This document shows, in pieces, positions 54,158 to 62,905 of a DNA stretch of 64,000 nt. The notes under the pieces were generated by a model. The model was not told where the DNA came from, did no database searches, and saw only the letters and a list, made by a program, of their open reading frames with translations. The translations under genes were made by a program, and so were the position numbers. Each line of letters opens with the position of its first letter. The first letter of the stretch is position 1. The DNA is from Mangrovibacterium sp041596335 (GTDB lineage Bacteria > Bacteroidota > Bacteroidia > Bacteroidales > Prolixibacteraceae), in the NCBI RefSeq assembly GCF_041596335.1, contig NZ_JBFHIT010000027.1, forward strand, positions 3,119 through 67,118, read 5' to 3'.

Positions 54158-55024
54158 TTAGTCGAATTTGTGATCCGTTTCAGACGATTCGCTATCGCAG
54201 TCGCAATCCAATCCTTTTTCGTATTGTTCCAAAGCACGCAAGCTCATTCCCATCGAAGAGAAACCTCCATCGTGGAATAGGTTCTGCATGGTCACTTTAC
54301 GTGTCAGATCCGAGAACAACGTGATGCAGTAATCCGCACACTCATCGCCGGTAGCGTTACCTAGTGGTGACATCCGTTCGCCGAAGTCAAGCAATCTGTC
54401 GATACCTTTCACGCCACTGCCGGCAGTTGTGCGGGTAGGAGATTGCGAAACAGTGTTAATACGGACATTGCGTTCGCGGCCATAGATGTATCCAAAGCTA
54501 CGGGCAATAGATTCGAGCAGTGATTTGGCGTCAGCCATATCGTTGTACCCGTAGAATGTACGTTGAGCAGCTACATACGACAATGCGACAACAGAACCCC
54601 ATTCGGTGATCGCATCCATTTTACGGCACACCTGCAATACTTTGTGGAATGAAATTGCTGAAATGTCCAGCGTTTTTTCCAGGTAGTTGTAGTCCAGATC
54701 GCTGTAGTGACGACCCTTGCGAACGTTAGGAGACATTCCGATTGAGTGCAGAACGAAATCAATTTTTCCGCCTAACACTTTCATCGACTCAGCTACCAGA
54801 TTTTCCAGATCGGCAACGTTTGTTGCATCGGCAGCTATTAATGTAGAATTACACTTCTCAGCGAGCTGAGCTGTATCTCCCATACGCAGGGCAACGGATG
54901 TATTCGTTAGAGTGAAGGTGGCACCTTCTTCGTACGCTCGTTCTGCTACTTTCCAGGCAATTGAATCAGCGTTCAGTGCACCAAAAATAATCCCTCGTTT
55001 ACCTTTTAGTAAATTATAAGCCAT
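54158..55024 (-). CDS. fabI: Enoyl-ACP reductase I
   Basis: The 288-residue short-chain reductase has the FabI-type nucleotide site (GIIFGALNADSIAWKVAE), the SIGMSPNVRKGR loop and the active-site pair in FYGYNDMADAKSLLES (Tyr and Lys, about 158-165), followed by the substrate loop with SQSPTRTTAGSGVKG. It reduces the enoyl-ACP double bond in the last step of fatty-acid elongation. The C-terminal tail (DCDCDSESSETDHKFD) is acidic and has two Cys residues. It is separate from the Bat operon, which stops at a terminator upstream of it. Confidence 0.95.
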   Translation of the reverse strand: MAYNLLKGKRGIIFGALNADSIAWKVAERAYEEGATFTLTNTSVALRMGDTAQLAEKCNSTLIAADATNVADLENLVAESMKVLGGKIDFVLHSIGMSPNVRKGRHYSDLDYNYLEKTLDISAISFHKVLQVCRKMDAITEWGSVVALSYVAAQRTFYGYNDMADAKSLLESIARSFGYIYGRERNVRINTVSQSPTRTTAGSGVKGIDRLLDFGERMSPLGNATGDECADYCITLFSDLTRKVTMQNLFHDGGFSSMGMSLRALEQYEKGLDCDCDSESSETDHKFD

Positions 55025-55089
55025 GATTTTAAATTTATGAGTGTTCTAACAACTCGCGTTTAAAATGGTTTTGAAATATGGTGTAAAAC

Positions 55090-55114
55090 AAAAAAATACC
55101 GGCTCAGCCGGCAT
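55090..55114 (-). terminator. Terminator of the Bat operon
   Basis: On the minus strand ATGCCGG and CCGGTAT pair around CTGAG, with one G-T wobble, and are followed by a run of Ts. It begins four bases after the batE stop codon. Confidence 0.8.
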
Positions 55115-55117
55115 TGT

Positions 55118-55867
55118 CTAAATTTTCTCAATACTGTTGGCGGGCAGCCATCCCTGGTTCCCGTCAGACAGGCGAATTTCCAACCAATCTCCCAAACTGT
55201 CCTTGATCTCGACTTTCAATCCTTCGTGAATCAGAAATAAGTCGGTTCCATTTTCAGCTGGTGAACTTTTTACCGTTACGCTACTTTGCGTAATTATGGC
55301 AAAATTATGCTCGGTCATTCGCTTTTTATGCCGGGCGGCAAAGTTAAAACTAAAAATGGAAATAACTATTATTAAAATTCCGATCCAGAATGAAAGCCGC
55401 TTTACAACTCCGCTCTGTGTAAATAGAAATAACCCAGCTAATAGCAGGAAGAGAATGAATGAGATCACACTAATGCGGGCCCATTGGTCGACCGAAAACT
55501 TGTTGGTAATATTGTTCCACCAGCGTACAAAAAAAACTTGTGGGAGCGGATCAATTGCATCTACAACATGTTGGTTGGCCAAATCTAGGTTGAATTGAAT
55601 GTCCTCATCATTGGGCGCGAGCAGCTTAGCTCGCTCGAAATTTAGGATTGAGAGGGTATATTGCCCTGCTTTATAGTAACTGTTTCCCAGGTTGTAATAC
55701 AACTCTGCCGACTCTTGATGCCCGTTCGCGATTTGTGTATAGACTTCAATTGCCTGATCATACTCACCGGCAATATAATGTTGGTTGGCTTGTTCCATCA
55801 GCGAATCCTGAGCCCAAACCTGGAGGCTCAAAGCCAGTAAAAATATGAATTGAATGAACTTCTTCAT
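55118..55867 (-). CDS. batE: BatE-like TPR and SH3 protein
   Basis: The 249-residue protein starts at the ATG at 55867 (MKKFIQFIFLLALSL). The longer frame would begin with TTG. It has a signal peptide, TPR repeats (about 25-105: YNLGNSYYKAGQYTLSILNF), two membrane spans (about 130-175) and a C-terminal SH3-like domain (VTVKSSPAENGTDLFLIHEG to GWLPANSIEKI). This is the expected BatE layout. It closes the operon, 20 bases after batD. Confidence 0.87.
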   Translation of the reverse strand: MKKFIQFIFLLALSLQVWAQDSLMEQANQHYIAGEYDQAIEVYTQIANGHQESAELYYNLGNSYYKAGQYTLSILNFERAKLLAPNDEDIQFNLDLANQHVVDAIDPLPQVFFVRWWNNITNKFSVDQWARISVISFILFLLLAGLFLFTQSGVVKRLSFWIGILIIVISIFSFNFAARHKKRMTEHNFAIITQSSVTVKSSPAENGTDLFLIHEGLKVEIKDSLGDWLEIRLSDGNQGWLPANSIEKI

Positions 55868-55887
55868 GCTTGTCAAATTTCAGTTTA

Positions 55888-57729
55888 TCAACGGATTTGT
55901 TTTTCCAGTTTTCCCATCAGATTTGCCGATTTGTCGAACAATTCTTCCTGAGCCGAATCGGATGAACTTGGCGCATAGCGGGCAAATTCGCAGGTGTCGA
56001 TGATGTTAATAAATTCATCAATCTGCTCTTGAGCTACTCCGCGCTGACTAAGTGCAGAAACTGCTTTGTCGCGACTCAGATTTGCTACCGGAATACTCAG
56101 TTTATCACTCAAATATCCCCAGAATGCCTTCAATATGGCTTCATAAAATTTCTCCGACTGATGATTCTTCAAAAAGCCGGCCGCATCTTTCAATCGTTTT
56201 TTGGCAACTTTATTAGCCTGCTTATTTTTTACCAGCTGGATATTGGCATTCTCTTTCAGTTTTTTCCGATAGATGATTGCGATAACCAGAGCTAAAACGA
56301 ACGAACCGATATATAGTAGCCAGAACGATAAGCTTCCGTAGAAAGAATGCATTTTTTCGCGAAGCTTGTACTGGTTTTGTTTGATGTATCGAATATCCTT
56401 GCCAATAAAGCGAACATCTTCCTTACTAAATGCACTGGTAACTGTAGCGCTTTGCTCATCAGTCCCTTTTTCAATTGTTAAATTGTAAGACTGCGAACTG
56501 GTTGTTTTGTACTTTCCGGTCGTCGGGTCGAAGCTTGAAAATTTAACTGCAGGAATCGAATATTCTCCCGGAAAACGCGGAATTATAAGGTATTCAAATG
56601 TTTTGCTGCCGGTTAATCCGTTGTTTGTCGTTTTTAGGTTTTCAGTCGTTTTTGGATCGTAGACTTCAAAATCATTCGGAAATTCGATCTTTGGTGATTC
56701 AATCAAACGCAAGTTGCCGCTGCCGCTTACCGTTAAACGGAGGGTGATCGCTTCGTTGGTTTTGGCCGCTGTTTTATCAATAGCCGAAGAGAAGTTTAGG
56801 TTTCCAACACCACCGTAAAATCCTTCCGGAGGAGTTGGCAAATCTTTAACCTGCAAATAGGTCGGGTCGCTAATCACTTTTGCCGAAACGGTACGGTAGT
56901 TCTCGAAAAAGTCGTCGAAAAAGCTTCGCTGGCGTTTAACTTGTTGCCGAACAGTGCAGGTAATTTCAAATGGATCAATTTTTATGCGCCCCGTTTGCTG
57001 CGGAAACAAGATCGTCTTCTTTAGGATTCCTACCTGGTAAATCTTGCCTTTGTACACTTCACGGTTAAAGGAAATTTGGTTCGGAATGTCAATATCCTGT
57101 GTCCAAAAGCCCTCGTAGGAAGGTAATTTTACATCTTCAAAATTTGTTATCGGAACGTTGGGGCTCACAAATATTTTTACGGTAGCAATAACTTGTTCTC
57201 CTTTGGAAACATTTTGTTTGTCCAGATCAACTTTTACAAACAAATCATCTTTAGTAAGTTGGGTTGTTGAAGTTTGTTCCTGTTGTTGCTGTCCCTGTTG
57301 GGCGTTGCTGCCCGCTGCTGAGCTTTGTTGTTGCACCTGCCCTTTTACCACTTCTATTTGCAACTCGTTCGATTCGTACACTTTACCATCTACCGTAATC
57401 GATGCCGGACGTATTCTAAACTTACCGTCGTCCTTCGCCCTCAAAATAAAAATATACGAGTAGGAGACTGTTTGGGTGGTTTGTCCATTAATCATTTGAA
57501 TGCTCGTACTTTGTGAGGTCGATGGTCCCATCAGTACATCGAACGCCGATAAATCGGGTAGTTTCAAATCGCGGCCTTGTTCATTAAGGGTGAATGACAG
57601 TCGGAATTGTTCGCCGACTGATACCACATTTGGACCTGTCATGTTGAATCGAACACTATCGGCAGAGGCAAGCCAGGCCGGTAATACTAATAAGGTTAAT
57701 AAGATGAGTCTCTTAATCATTTTACTCAT
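55888..57729 (-). CDS. batD: BatD oxygen-tolerance protein
   Basis: The 613-residue protein has a signal peptide, several immunoglobulin-like beta domains (about 25-420, including LRAKDDGKFRIRPASITVDG and FPGEYSIPAVKFSSFDP), a membrane span (about 452-472) and a cytoplasmic helical tail. A low-complexity Gln-rich stretch occurs near residues 137-150. BatD-family proteins are needed for oxygen tolerance in Bacteroides and for virulence in some spirochaetes, where BatD influences stress survival. The molecular role is unknown. A gap of about 220 bases lies between batC and this gene. Confidence 0.9.
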   Translation of the reverse strand: MSKMIKRLILLTLLVLPAWLASADSVRFNMTGPNVVSVGEQFRLSFTLNEQGRDLKLPDLSAFDVLMGPSTSQSTSIQMINGQTTQTVSYSYIFILRAKDDGKFRIRPASITVDGKVYESNELQIEVVKGQVQQQSSAAGSNAQQGQQQQEQTSTTQLTKDDLFVKVDLDKQNVSKGEQVIATVKIFVSPNVPITNFEDVKLPSYEGFWTQDIDIPNQISFNREVYKGKIYQVGILKKTILFPQQTGRIKIDPFEITCTVRQQVKRQRSFFDDFFENYRTVSAKVISDPTYLQVKDLPTPPEGFYGGVGNLNFSSAIDKTAAKTNEAITLRLTVSGSGNLRLIESPKIEFPNDFEVYDPKTTENLKTTNNGLTGSKTFEYLIIPRFPGEYSIPAVKFSSFDPTTGKYKTTSSQSYNLTIEKGTDEQSATVTSAFSKEDVRFIGKDIRYIKQNQYKLREKMHSFYGSLSFWLLYIGSFVLALVIAIIYRKKLKENANIQLVKNKQANKVAKKRLKDAAGFLKNHQSEKFYEAILKAFWGYLSDKLSIPVANLSRDKAVSALSQRGVAQEQIDEFINIIDTCEFARYAPSSSDSAQEELFDKSANLMGKLEKQIR

Positions 57730-57948
57730 TATGCGTTGGTTATTTCCACTTCAAAATTAATACATCTAGCATGAAACGGTATTGTATGCTTTTTATTGAC
57801 CGCTGATGGTAACTTATATTTCATAAGTAAATAATTTGGGTTTTAATAGCCGTATGAAACTTACAAGTTGCTGAAAACTATTTTCATTTGGTGTTTACTT
57901 TTGAGATAACCCGTTCGTTTCATCTGCTTATTTTGTCCTCTTAAACCG

Positions 57949-58767
57949 TTACCAATCTTTGTCCGTTTGACGCTCTTTGGCTTTTGCAGCCTTCGCTTCT
58001 TTCACTTTTTCCTGGATCTTTTGTTCATCGTTCTGCAGTGCCTGGAGTAATCGTTCTGCATTCTCCTTCGATATTTTTTGCTGCTGCTGTTGCTGCTGTT
58101 GTTGCTGTTGTTGATCTTGGTTCTGGTTGTTTTTCTGATCCTGATTCTGTTGATCCTGTTTGTCTTTATTTTGATCCTTGTTCTGATCTTGCTGATCCTT
58201 ATTTTGATCTTGCTGATCTTTATTTTGATCTTGCTTATCCTGATCCTTGTCCTGATCTTTGTTCTGATCCTGTTTTTCCTTTTGCTCGTCCTGTTTCTTT
58301 TTTAGGTTCATCGCATAAAGCAGGTTGTATTTGCTGTCCAGATCGTTCGGATTGTTGCGCAGCGCTTTTTTGTAGGCTTCAATACTTTCGTCCAGCTTTT
58401 GTTGCATCAACAGTGAGTTGCCAATATTGTGGAATGCCCGTGCTTTCTCAATCTTGTCGGTACTTTTCTCAGCCACTTCTTCGTAGGTGCTTTGTGCCTG
58501 ATCGAATTTTTGCTGCTTATATAACGCATCTCCGAGGTTGAAGTTCCACTTTTCATCGTCGGGACGTTTATCTAACGCGCGGCGGTAGGCCATTTCAGCC
58601 TGTGCGTAGCTGGCTGTATCCTGTTTGGTTGTATCACTCAGTGCCTGTTCATACAGCTTGTTTCCCTGACGAACAAATTTGCGCTCGTTTTGAGCCTGAA
58701 CCTGGCTTGCCAACAGGAAAAACAGAAATCCTAAAAGTGCGGTATAGCTTATTGTGTGTCGTCTCAT
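57949..58767 (-). CDS. batC: BatC TPR protein with low-complexity Asp/Gln/Lys region
   Basis: The 272-residue protein has a signal peptide, TPR repeats (about 45-150: AEMAYRRALDKRPDDEKWNF), and a long region (about 155-235) made almost only of Asp, Gln, Lys and Asn, ending in a run of 12 Gln. BatC homologues normally show such a tail. The DNA that encodes it is a tandem repeat (58078-58290). It overlaps the end of batB by four bases (ATGA), which suggests translational coupling. Confidence 0.88.
   Translation of the reverse strand: MRRHTISYTALLGFLFFLLASQVQAQNERKFVRQGNKLYEQALSDTTKQDTASYAQAEMAYRRALDKRPDDEKWNFNLGDALYKQQKFDQAQSTYEEVAEKSTDKIEKARAFHNIGNSLLMQQKLDESIEAYKKALRNNPNDLDSKYNLLYAMNLKKKQDEQKEKQDQNKDQDKDQDKQDQNKDQQDQNKDQQDQNKDQNKDKQDQQNQDQKNNQNQDQQQQQQQQQQQQKISKENAERLLQALQNDEQKIQEKVKEAKAAKAKERQTDKDW
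58078..58290 (-). repeat. Low-complexity repeat tract within batC
   Basis: Imperfect repeats of a GATCAAGATAAA-like unit and a Gln (CAG/CAA) run make up most of this stretch. Copy number could vary between strains, giving length change without frameshift. Confidence 0.7.
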
Positions 58768-59798
58768 TTTCCAAATAATTTGATGTTTTTCAAATATTTG
58801 TTTTTACGTTCCAAAATCAAATAATCGATTAAAAAGAATAAAAGCGCGAGGGCGATGAACCATTGGTACTGCTCGGCATACTCGGCGTAGATCAGCGATT
58901 CCATTTCGGCGCCTTCCATTTTGTTGATTTCGCCAAACAAAGTATTCAACCCAACTTGTGCATTATTTGCCCGAACATAGACGCCATTACCTGCAGCGGC
59001 TATTTGCTGAAGCATTTGCTCATCCAGTTTGGTGACTACAACTTCGTTGTTACGATCGCGACGAAAATCTTTTTGTCCGTTATTATAAACCGGAATTGGC
59101 GCTCCTTGCGGTAAGCCCATCCCTACAGTATGAATAACAATGCCTTGTTGAGCTGCAGCTGTTGCCGCACCAATCGCATCGTCTTCGTGGTTTTCACCAT
59201 CGGTAATTACTATGATTGCTTTGTTTCCGGTGAATTGAGGGCTAAAAGAGCTGGTTGCCAGATTTAAAGCTGCTCCGATTGCTGTTCCCTGGCGCGGTAC
59301 AATATTCGTGCTCACCGAGTTTAAGAACAACTTAGCCGATGCAAAGTCGGTAGTTATTGGTAACTGTGTGTAGGCATCGCCGGCAAAAACAATCAATCCA
59401 ATTTTGTCGTCATCCAAATTGTCAACCAACCGAGAGATGGCCCGTTTTGCCCGTTCCAGTCGGTTCGGTTGTATGTCTTCGGCCATCATCGAATTCGAAA
59501 CATCCAAGGCTATAATTAACTCAACCCCTTTGCGTTTTTCGGTTTTTAACTTGCTGCCAAATTGTGGTTGAGCAACAGCAAAAATAATTGATGCCAACGC
59601 CAACATCCAGAGGACAAATTTGATGACCGGACGGTTTGAACTAACATTTGGCATGAGTTGATCGATCAGTTCTTTTTGCCCGAATTGGGCAAGCGCTCTT
59701 TTTCGTTGAATGCGGATAATAACAAAGAGCATGATCAAGATTGGTATAATGATCAATCCGTATAAGTATTCGATATGTGCAAATCTGAACATGTCCAT
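58764..59798 (-). CDS. batB: BatB von Willebrand factor A protein
   Basis: The 344-residue protein has an N-terminal membrane pair (about 7-25 and 58-75), a VWA domain with an intact MIDAS (ALDVSNSMMAEDI, near 95; TDGENHEDDA near 200) and a C-terminal span (about 313-330). It is a membrane-anchored protein with the VWA domain in the periplasm or cytosol by analogy with BatA. It overlaps batC by four bases and follows batA by 10 bases. Confidence 0.92.
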   Translation of the reverse strand: MDMFRFAHIEYLYGLIIIPILIMLFVIIRIQRKRALAQFGQKELIDQLMPNVSSNRPVIKFVLWMLALASIIFAVAQPQFGSKLKTEKRKGVELIIALDVSNSMMAEDIQPNRLERAKRAISRLVDNLDDDKIGLIVFAGDAYTQLPITTDFASAKLFLNSVSTNIVPRQGTAIGAALNLATSSFSPQFTGNKAIIVITDGENHEDDAIGAATAAAQQGIVIHTVGMGLPQGAPIPVYNNGQKDFRRDRNNEVVVTKLDEQMLQQIAAAGNGVYVRANNAQVGLNTLFGEINKMEGAEMESLIYAEYAEQYQWFIALALLFFLIDYLILERKNKYLKNIKLFGK

Positions 59799-59808
59799 AT
59801 TTCTTCGC

Positions 59809-60801
59809 TTAAGGAATGTTTCTGAATAGAGAAATTTTTAAGAATAAACCGATCAGAAGAATCAGTCCGCCAAACATTGCGAATCGCTGATACTCTTCCT
59901 GTTTACGACTAAATTCTTTCACTTCAATTTTCGATTTTTCCAACTTGTCAATCTCGTTATAAATCTGAACTAATGAGTTATTATCCGTGGCACGGAAATA
60001 TTGTCCGTCGGTGATATCTGAGATTTTTTGCAATGTCGCCTCGTCGATTTTCACTTCCACGTCGCGCAGCTGTGTGCCAAATGGTGTTTGAACAGGGTAG
60101 GGGGCTGTTCCAATCGTTCCAACGCCAATCGTGTAAACGCGGATGCCGAATGTTTTAGCGAGCTCTGCGGCGGTTGCCGGAGCAATTTCCCCACGGTTAT
60201 TTTCACCGTCAGTCAGCAAAATAATCACCTTACTAATCGCATCGCTTTCTTTTAACCGGGCGACCGATGTTGCCAGACCGTTTCCGATTGCTGTCCCATC
60301 TTCAATCATGCCGCTTTCGATATCGCGAAACAGGTTGATGAGTACCGCATGGTCGGTTGTCAGCGGGCATTGGGTAAAACTTTCGCCCGAAAATACCACC
60401 AGACCCATTTTATCATTTGGGCGGCCGGCAATGAATTTAGTCGCTACATCTTTGGCGGCTTCCAGCCGGTTGGGTTGAAAGTCGCGCGCCAGCATCGAGC
60501 TCGAAATGTCGAGTGCTACCACAATGTCAATTCCTTCGGTATGCACGTTTTCCCAGCTACTGGACGACTGTGGGCGAGCAAGCGCCACTACCAGCAAGGC
60601 AATGCCTGCCATTTGTAAAATAATAGGCAAATGCCGGAGGTAATGTTTCCAGCTTTTACCAATATTGGCAAATCCCATGGTGGTTGAAAAGCGGATACTC
60701 GCACCTGATTTTCGGAACCTGAAGATGTACCAGGCCAGCATGGGCACCAGTAAAAACAGCAGGTAGAAATATTCCGGATTTTTAAATGTTATTCCGTTCA
60801 T
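59809..60801 (-). CDS. batA: BatA von Willebrand factor A protein
   Basis: The 330-residue protein has membrane spans near 10-30 and 55-75, a VWA domain with MIDAS VALDISSSMLARDF (about 90) and LLTDGENNRGEIAPA, and a last span near 308-325. BatA and BatB are paralogues that interact in Bacteroides and Leptospira studies. It sits between the BatD-like protein gene and batB. Confidence 0.92.
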   Translation of the reverse strand: MNGITFKNPEYFYLLFLLVPMLAWYIFRFRKSGASIRFSTTMGFANIGKSWKHYLRHLPIILQMAGIALLVVALARPQSSSSWENVHTEGIDIVVALDISSSMLARDFQPNRLEAAKDVATKFIAGRPNDKMGLVVFSGESFTQCPLTTDHAVLINLFRDIESGMIEDGTAIGNGLATSVARLKESDAISKVIILLTDGENNRGEIAPATAAELAKTFGIRVYTIGVGTIGTAPYPVQTPFGTQLRDVEVKIDEATLQKISDITDGQYFRATDNNSLVQIYNEIDKLEKSKIEVKEFSRKQEEYQRFAMFGGLILLIGLFLKISLFRNIP

Positions 60802-60873
60802 TTTTTTCTTTCTATTCGTAGAAATTGTTTGTTGAGCAAATTCTGTTTATAACGATTAGGGTGGCTGAACAGC

Positions 60874-61866
60874 CTATTTCAGTTCCACATCTTCGCCTTC
60901 GCGTTCGTCATCAGCTTTGGCTTTTCGCTCTTCAATTTTAGTGTCATTCACAAAAAAGAAGGCGTTCATCAACGTCAGGTTATGATCGTCGGGCAAAGGC
61001 TGATATTTCGCAAATTTCACCAAATCCGACAGGCTTAGAATATCTTTTAGTTGCCCGAAATTTTTATCCGTCAACAAGCCTTTACGATTTTTGAAAACCT
61101 GAATCGTTTCGTCCGACGTATATTCCATCGCGTTAATCTCAAAACGCTCTTCAATATATTCCCGCAATGTATCGGATACCTCGCTGTAGTACAGCTTGAT
61201 ATGTTCGGGCTCCAGCCAGTGTTTTTCCTCTTTAATGTGCTCCAACTTACGCAAAGCGATAATGTGTGGCGCTTCTTTGGGTTTGCTTGGCTTTCCGAAC
61301 ACCGGTTTGTTTTTCTTCCGGCGTTGGATATAATAGAAGATGAAAAACGCGATAGCCAGAATCAGGATTGCTCCCAAAATGTAGGGAGAAGCCTCGGCCA
61401 AAGTGACTGGCGCAGCATAGGGATGCTTAATATCAGTCGGGCCCATGGTGGTGTCGATTTCCATGCCATGCACGAAAAATTCGGCGGGAAGGGTCTCCAT
61501 ATCCTGCTGCATGTCATTCTGTATCAACTTAAATTTGAAGGCCGGTACAACTTGTCTACCCGTGTCGAAACTGGTAATCGTGAGATTTTGAATGATCTTG
61601 AGTTGTTCACTGTCGTCCAGTTTAAAGGTATCCAGTGGCGACCGTTCAACCATCTCAATGGTTTCGGAAATCGAGTCTCCAACCTGTGGAAATTCAACTT
61701 GAAACCCAGCTGGCTGTTCCACTTCAAGGCGAAGTTTAAACTGGTCGCCGATGAGCACATGGGTTGAATCGATGACGGCTTTCACTTTTATTCCCTGAGC
61801 TCTGACAGGAGCTGCGAATATTCCGAGCAAGCCGATCAACAATAGGCTAAATTTTAATCCTTTCAT
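60874..61866 (-). CDS. BatD-like/DUF4381-type membrane protein of the Bat operon
   Basis: The 330-residue protein has a signal peptide (MKGLKFSLLLIGLLGIFAAPVRA), a beta-rich periplasmic domain (about 25-140), one membrane span (about 157-177: YILGAILILAIAFFIFYYI) and a cytoplasmic tail with IKLYYSEVSDTLREYIEERF. The tail resembles DUF4381. Proteins of this kind commonly sit between the DUF58 gene and batA. It starts four bases after the DUF58 gene stop. Exact function is unknown. Confidence 0.82.
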   Translation of the reverse strand: MKGLKFSLLLIGLLGIFAAPVRAQGIKVKAVIDSTHVLIGDQFKLRLEVEQPAGFQVEFPQVGDSISETIEMVERSPLDTFKLDDSEQLKIIQNLTITSFDTGRQVVPAFKFKLIQNDMQQDMETLPAEFFVHGMEIDTTMGPTDIKHPYAAPVTLAEASPYILGAILILAIAFFIFYYIQRRKKNKPVFGKPSKPKEAPHIIALRKLEHIKEEKHWLEPEHIKLYYSEVSDTLREYIEERFEINAMEYTSDETIQVFKNRKGLLTDKNFGQLKDILSLSDLVKFAKYQPLPDDHNLTLMNAFFFVNDTKIEERKAKADDEREGEDVELK

Positions 61867-61869
61867 GTT

Positions 61870-62751
61870 TTATGCTTTTAACCCCCTCTTTTTAAATAAC
61901 GTCATCAGGGATCTGACATAGTCTTCTTTTGTATTGATGTTGGCATAATCCACTCCACTTTTCTTGAAGGTCCAATCGAGCTTGCTACTCAGTTCGCGCC
62001 ACCATTGTTCGTAATTTTCGCGTACTTTACGACTGCTGCTGTCCACCCAAATGTAGTTTCCGGTTTCAGCATCTTTCAGTTTTACCATACCAATTGGAGG
62101 CAGGCTGGTTTCGCGTTCATCGAAAATGCGCAAGGCTACTACATCGTGTTTATTGTTCGCGATAGTCAGCGCTTTGTCGAAGCTATCTTCGCGCTGGATG
62201 AAGTCGGAAATGATGAAACAAGTGCATCGTTTTTTGATGGCATTGGTCATATAGCGCAAAGCCTCAGTAATATTTGTGCCTTTGTTCTCCGGTTCAAAAT
62301 CGATCAGCTCGCGAATGATGCGCAGAATATGCGATTTTCCCTTTTTGGGCGGAATGAATTTTTCAATCTTTTCCGAGAAAAAGATCACTCCAATCTTGTC
62401 GTTATTCTGAATGGCAGAAAAGGACAGGATGGCTGAGATTTCGGTGATCACATTTTTTTTGAATTTCTCGAATGAACCAAAATCGCGCGAACCACTGACA
62501 TCAATCAGCAGCATCACGGTCAGCTCCCGTTCTTCTTCAAAAATTTTGATGTATGGCTTGTTGTAGCGGGCTGTCACATTCCAGTCAATGCTGCGCACAT
62601 CGTCGCCAAACTGGTATTCGCGCACCTCGCTGAAAGCCATACCGCGACCTTTAAACGCCGAATGATATTCACCCGCAAAAATATTGCGGCTTAATCCCCG
62701 GGTCTTGATCTCTATCTTTCGGACTTTCTTTAATAACTCTGTATGTTCCAC
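61870..62751 (-). CDS. DUF58 protein with VWA-like domain
   Basis: The 293-residue protein has the DUF58 signature SVREYQFGDDVRSIDWNVTA-like segment (VREYQFGDDVRSIDWN, about residue 44) and a VWA-like core with MIDAS LLIDVSGSRDFGS (about 88). It starts with GTG at 62751. No earlier or later ATG gives the expected N-terminus. It belongs with MoxR as a predicted chaperone-like pair and is the second gene of the Bat operon. Confidence 0.92.
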   Translation of the reverse strand: MEHTELLKKVRKIEIKTRGLSRNIFAGEYHSAFKGRGMAFSEVREYQFGDDVRSIDWNVTARYNKPYIKIFEEERELTVMLLIDVSGSRDFGSFEKFKKNVITEISAILSFSAIQNNDKIGVIFFSEKIEKFIPPKKGKSHILRIIRELIDFEPENKGTNITEALRYMTNAIKKRCTCFIISDFIQREDSFDKALTIANNKHDVVALRIFDERETSLPPIGMVKLKDAETGNYIWVDSSSRKVRENYEQWWRELSSKLDWTFKKSGVDYANINTKEDYVRSLMTLFKKRGLKA

Positions 62752-62773
62752 TAGCTTCGCTTTTTAGTTCAAT

Positions 62774-62896
62774 GTTTCAAGTTTCAGGTTCAAAGTACCG
62801 CGATTGGTAGCCTTGAAGCTTTGATAAACAGATCATTGGTTTCGGGTTTCATTTTAACAGGCAGTCAGCACAACTTGAAACTCGAAACCTGAAACT
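62774..62896. repeat. Inverted GTTTCARGTT repeat group between moxR and the DUF58 gene
   Basis: GTTTCAAGTT (62774-62783) and GTTTCAGGTT (62781-62790) occur forward, and their inverse forms occur at 62872-62881 and 62886-62895. Similar motifs are common between genes in Bacteroidota. The 154-base moxR-DUF58 gap is otherwise empty. Confidence 0.7.
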
Positions 62897-62905
62897 AGGA
62901 ACTAT

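Noticed and set aside
58078..58290. CRISPR-like array
   Set aside because: The repeats are short, adjacent and in frame within batC, with no unique spacers. No array was found anywhere in the window.
58078..58305. Plus-strand frame rich in Leu opposite the batC repeat
   Set aside because: It is the antisense image of the Asp/Gln/Lys repeat and not a membrane protein gene.
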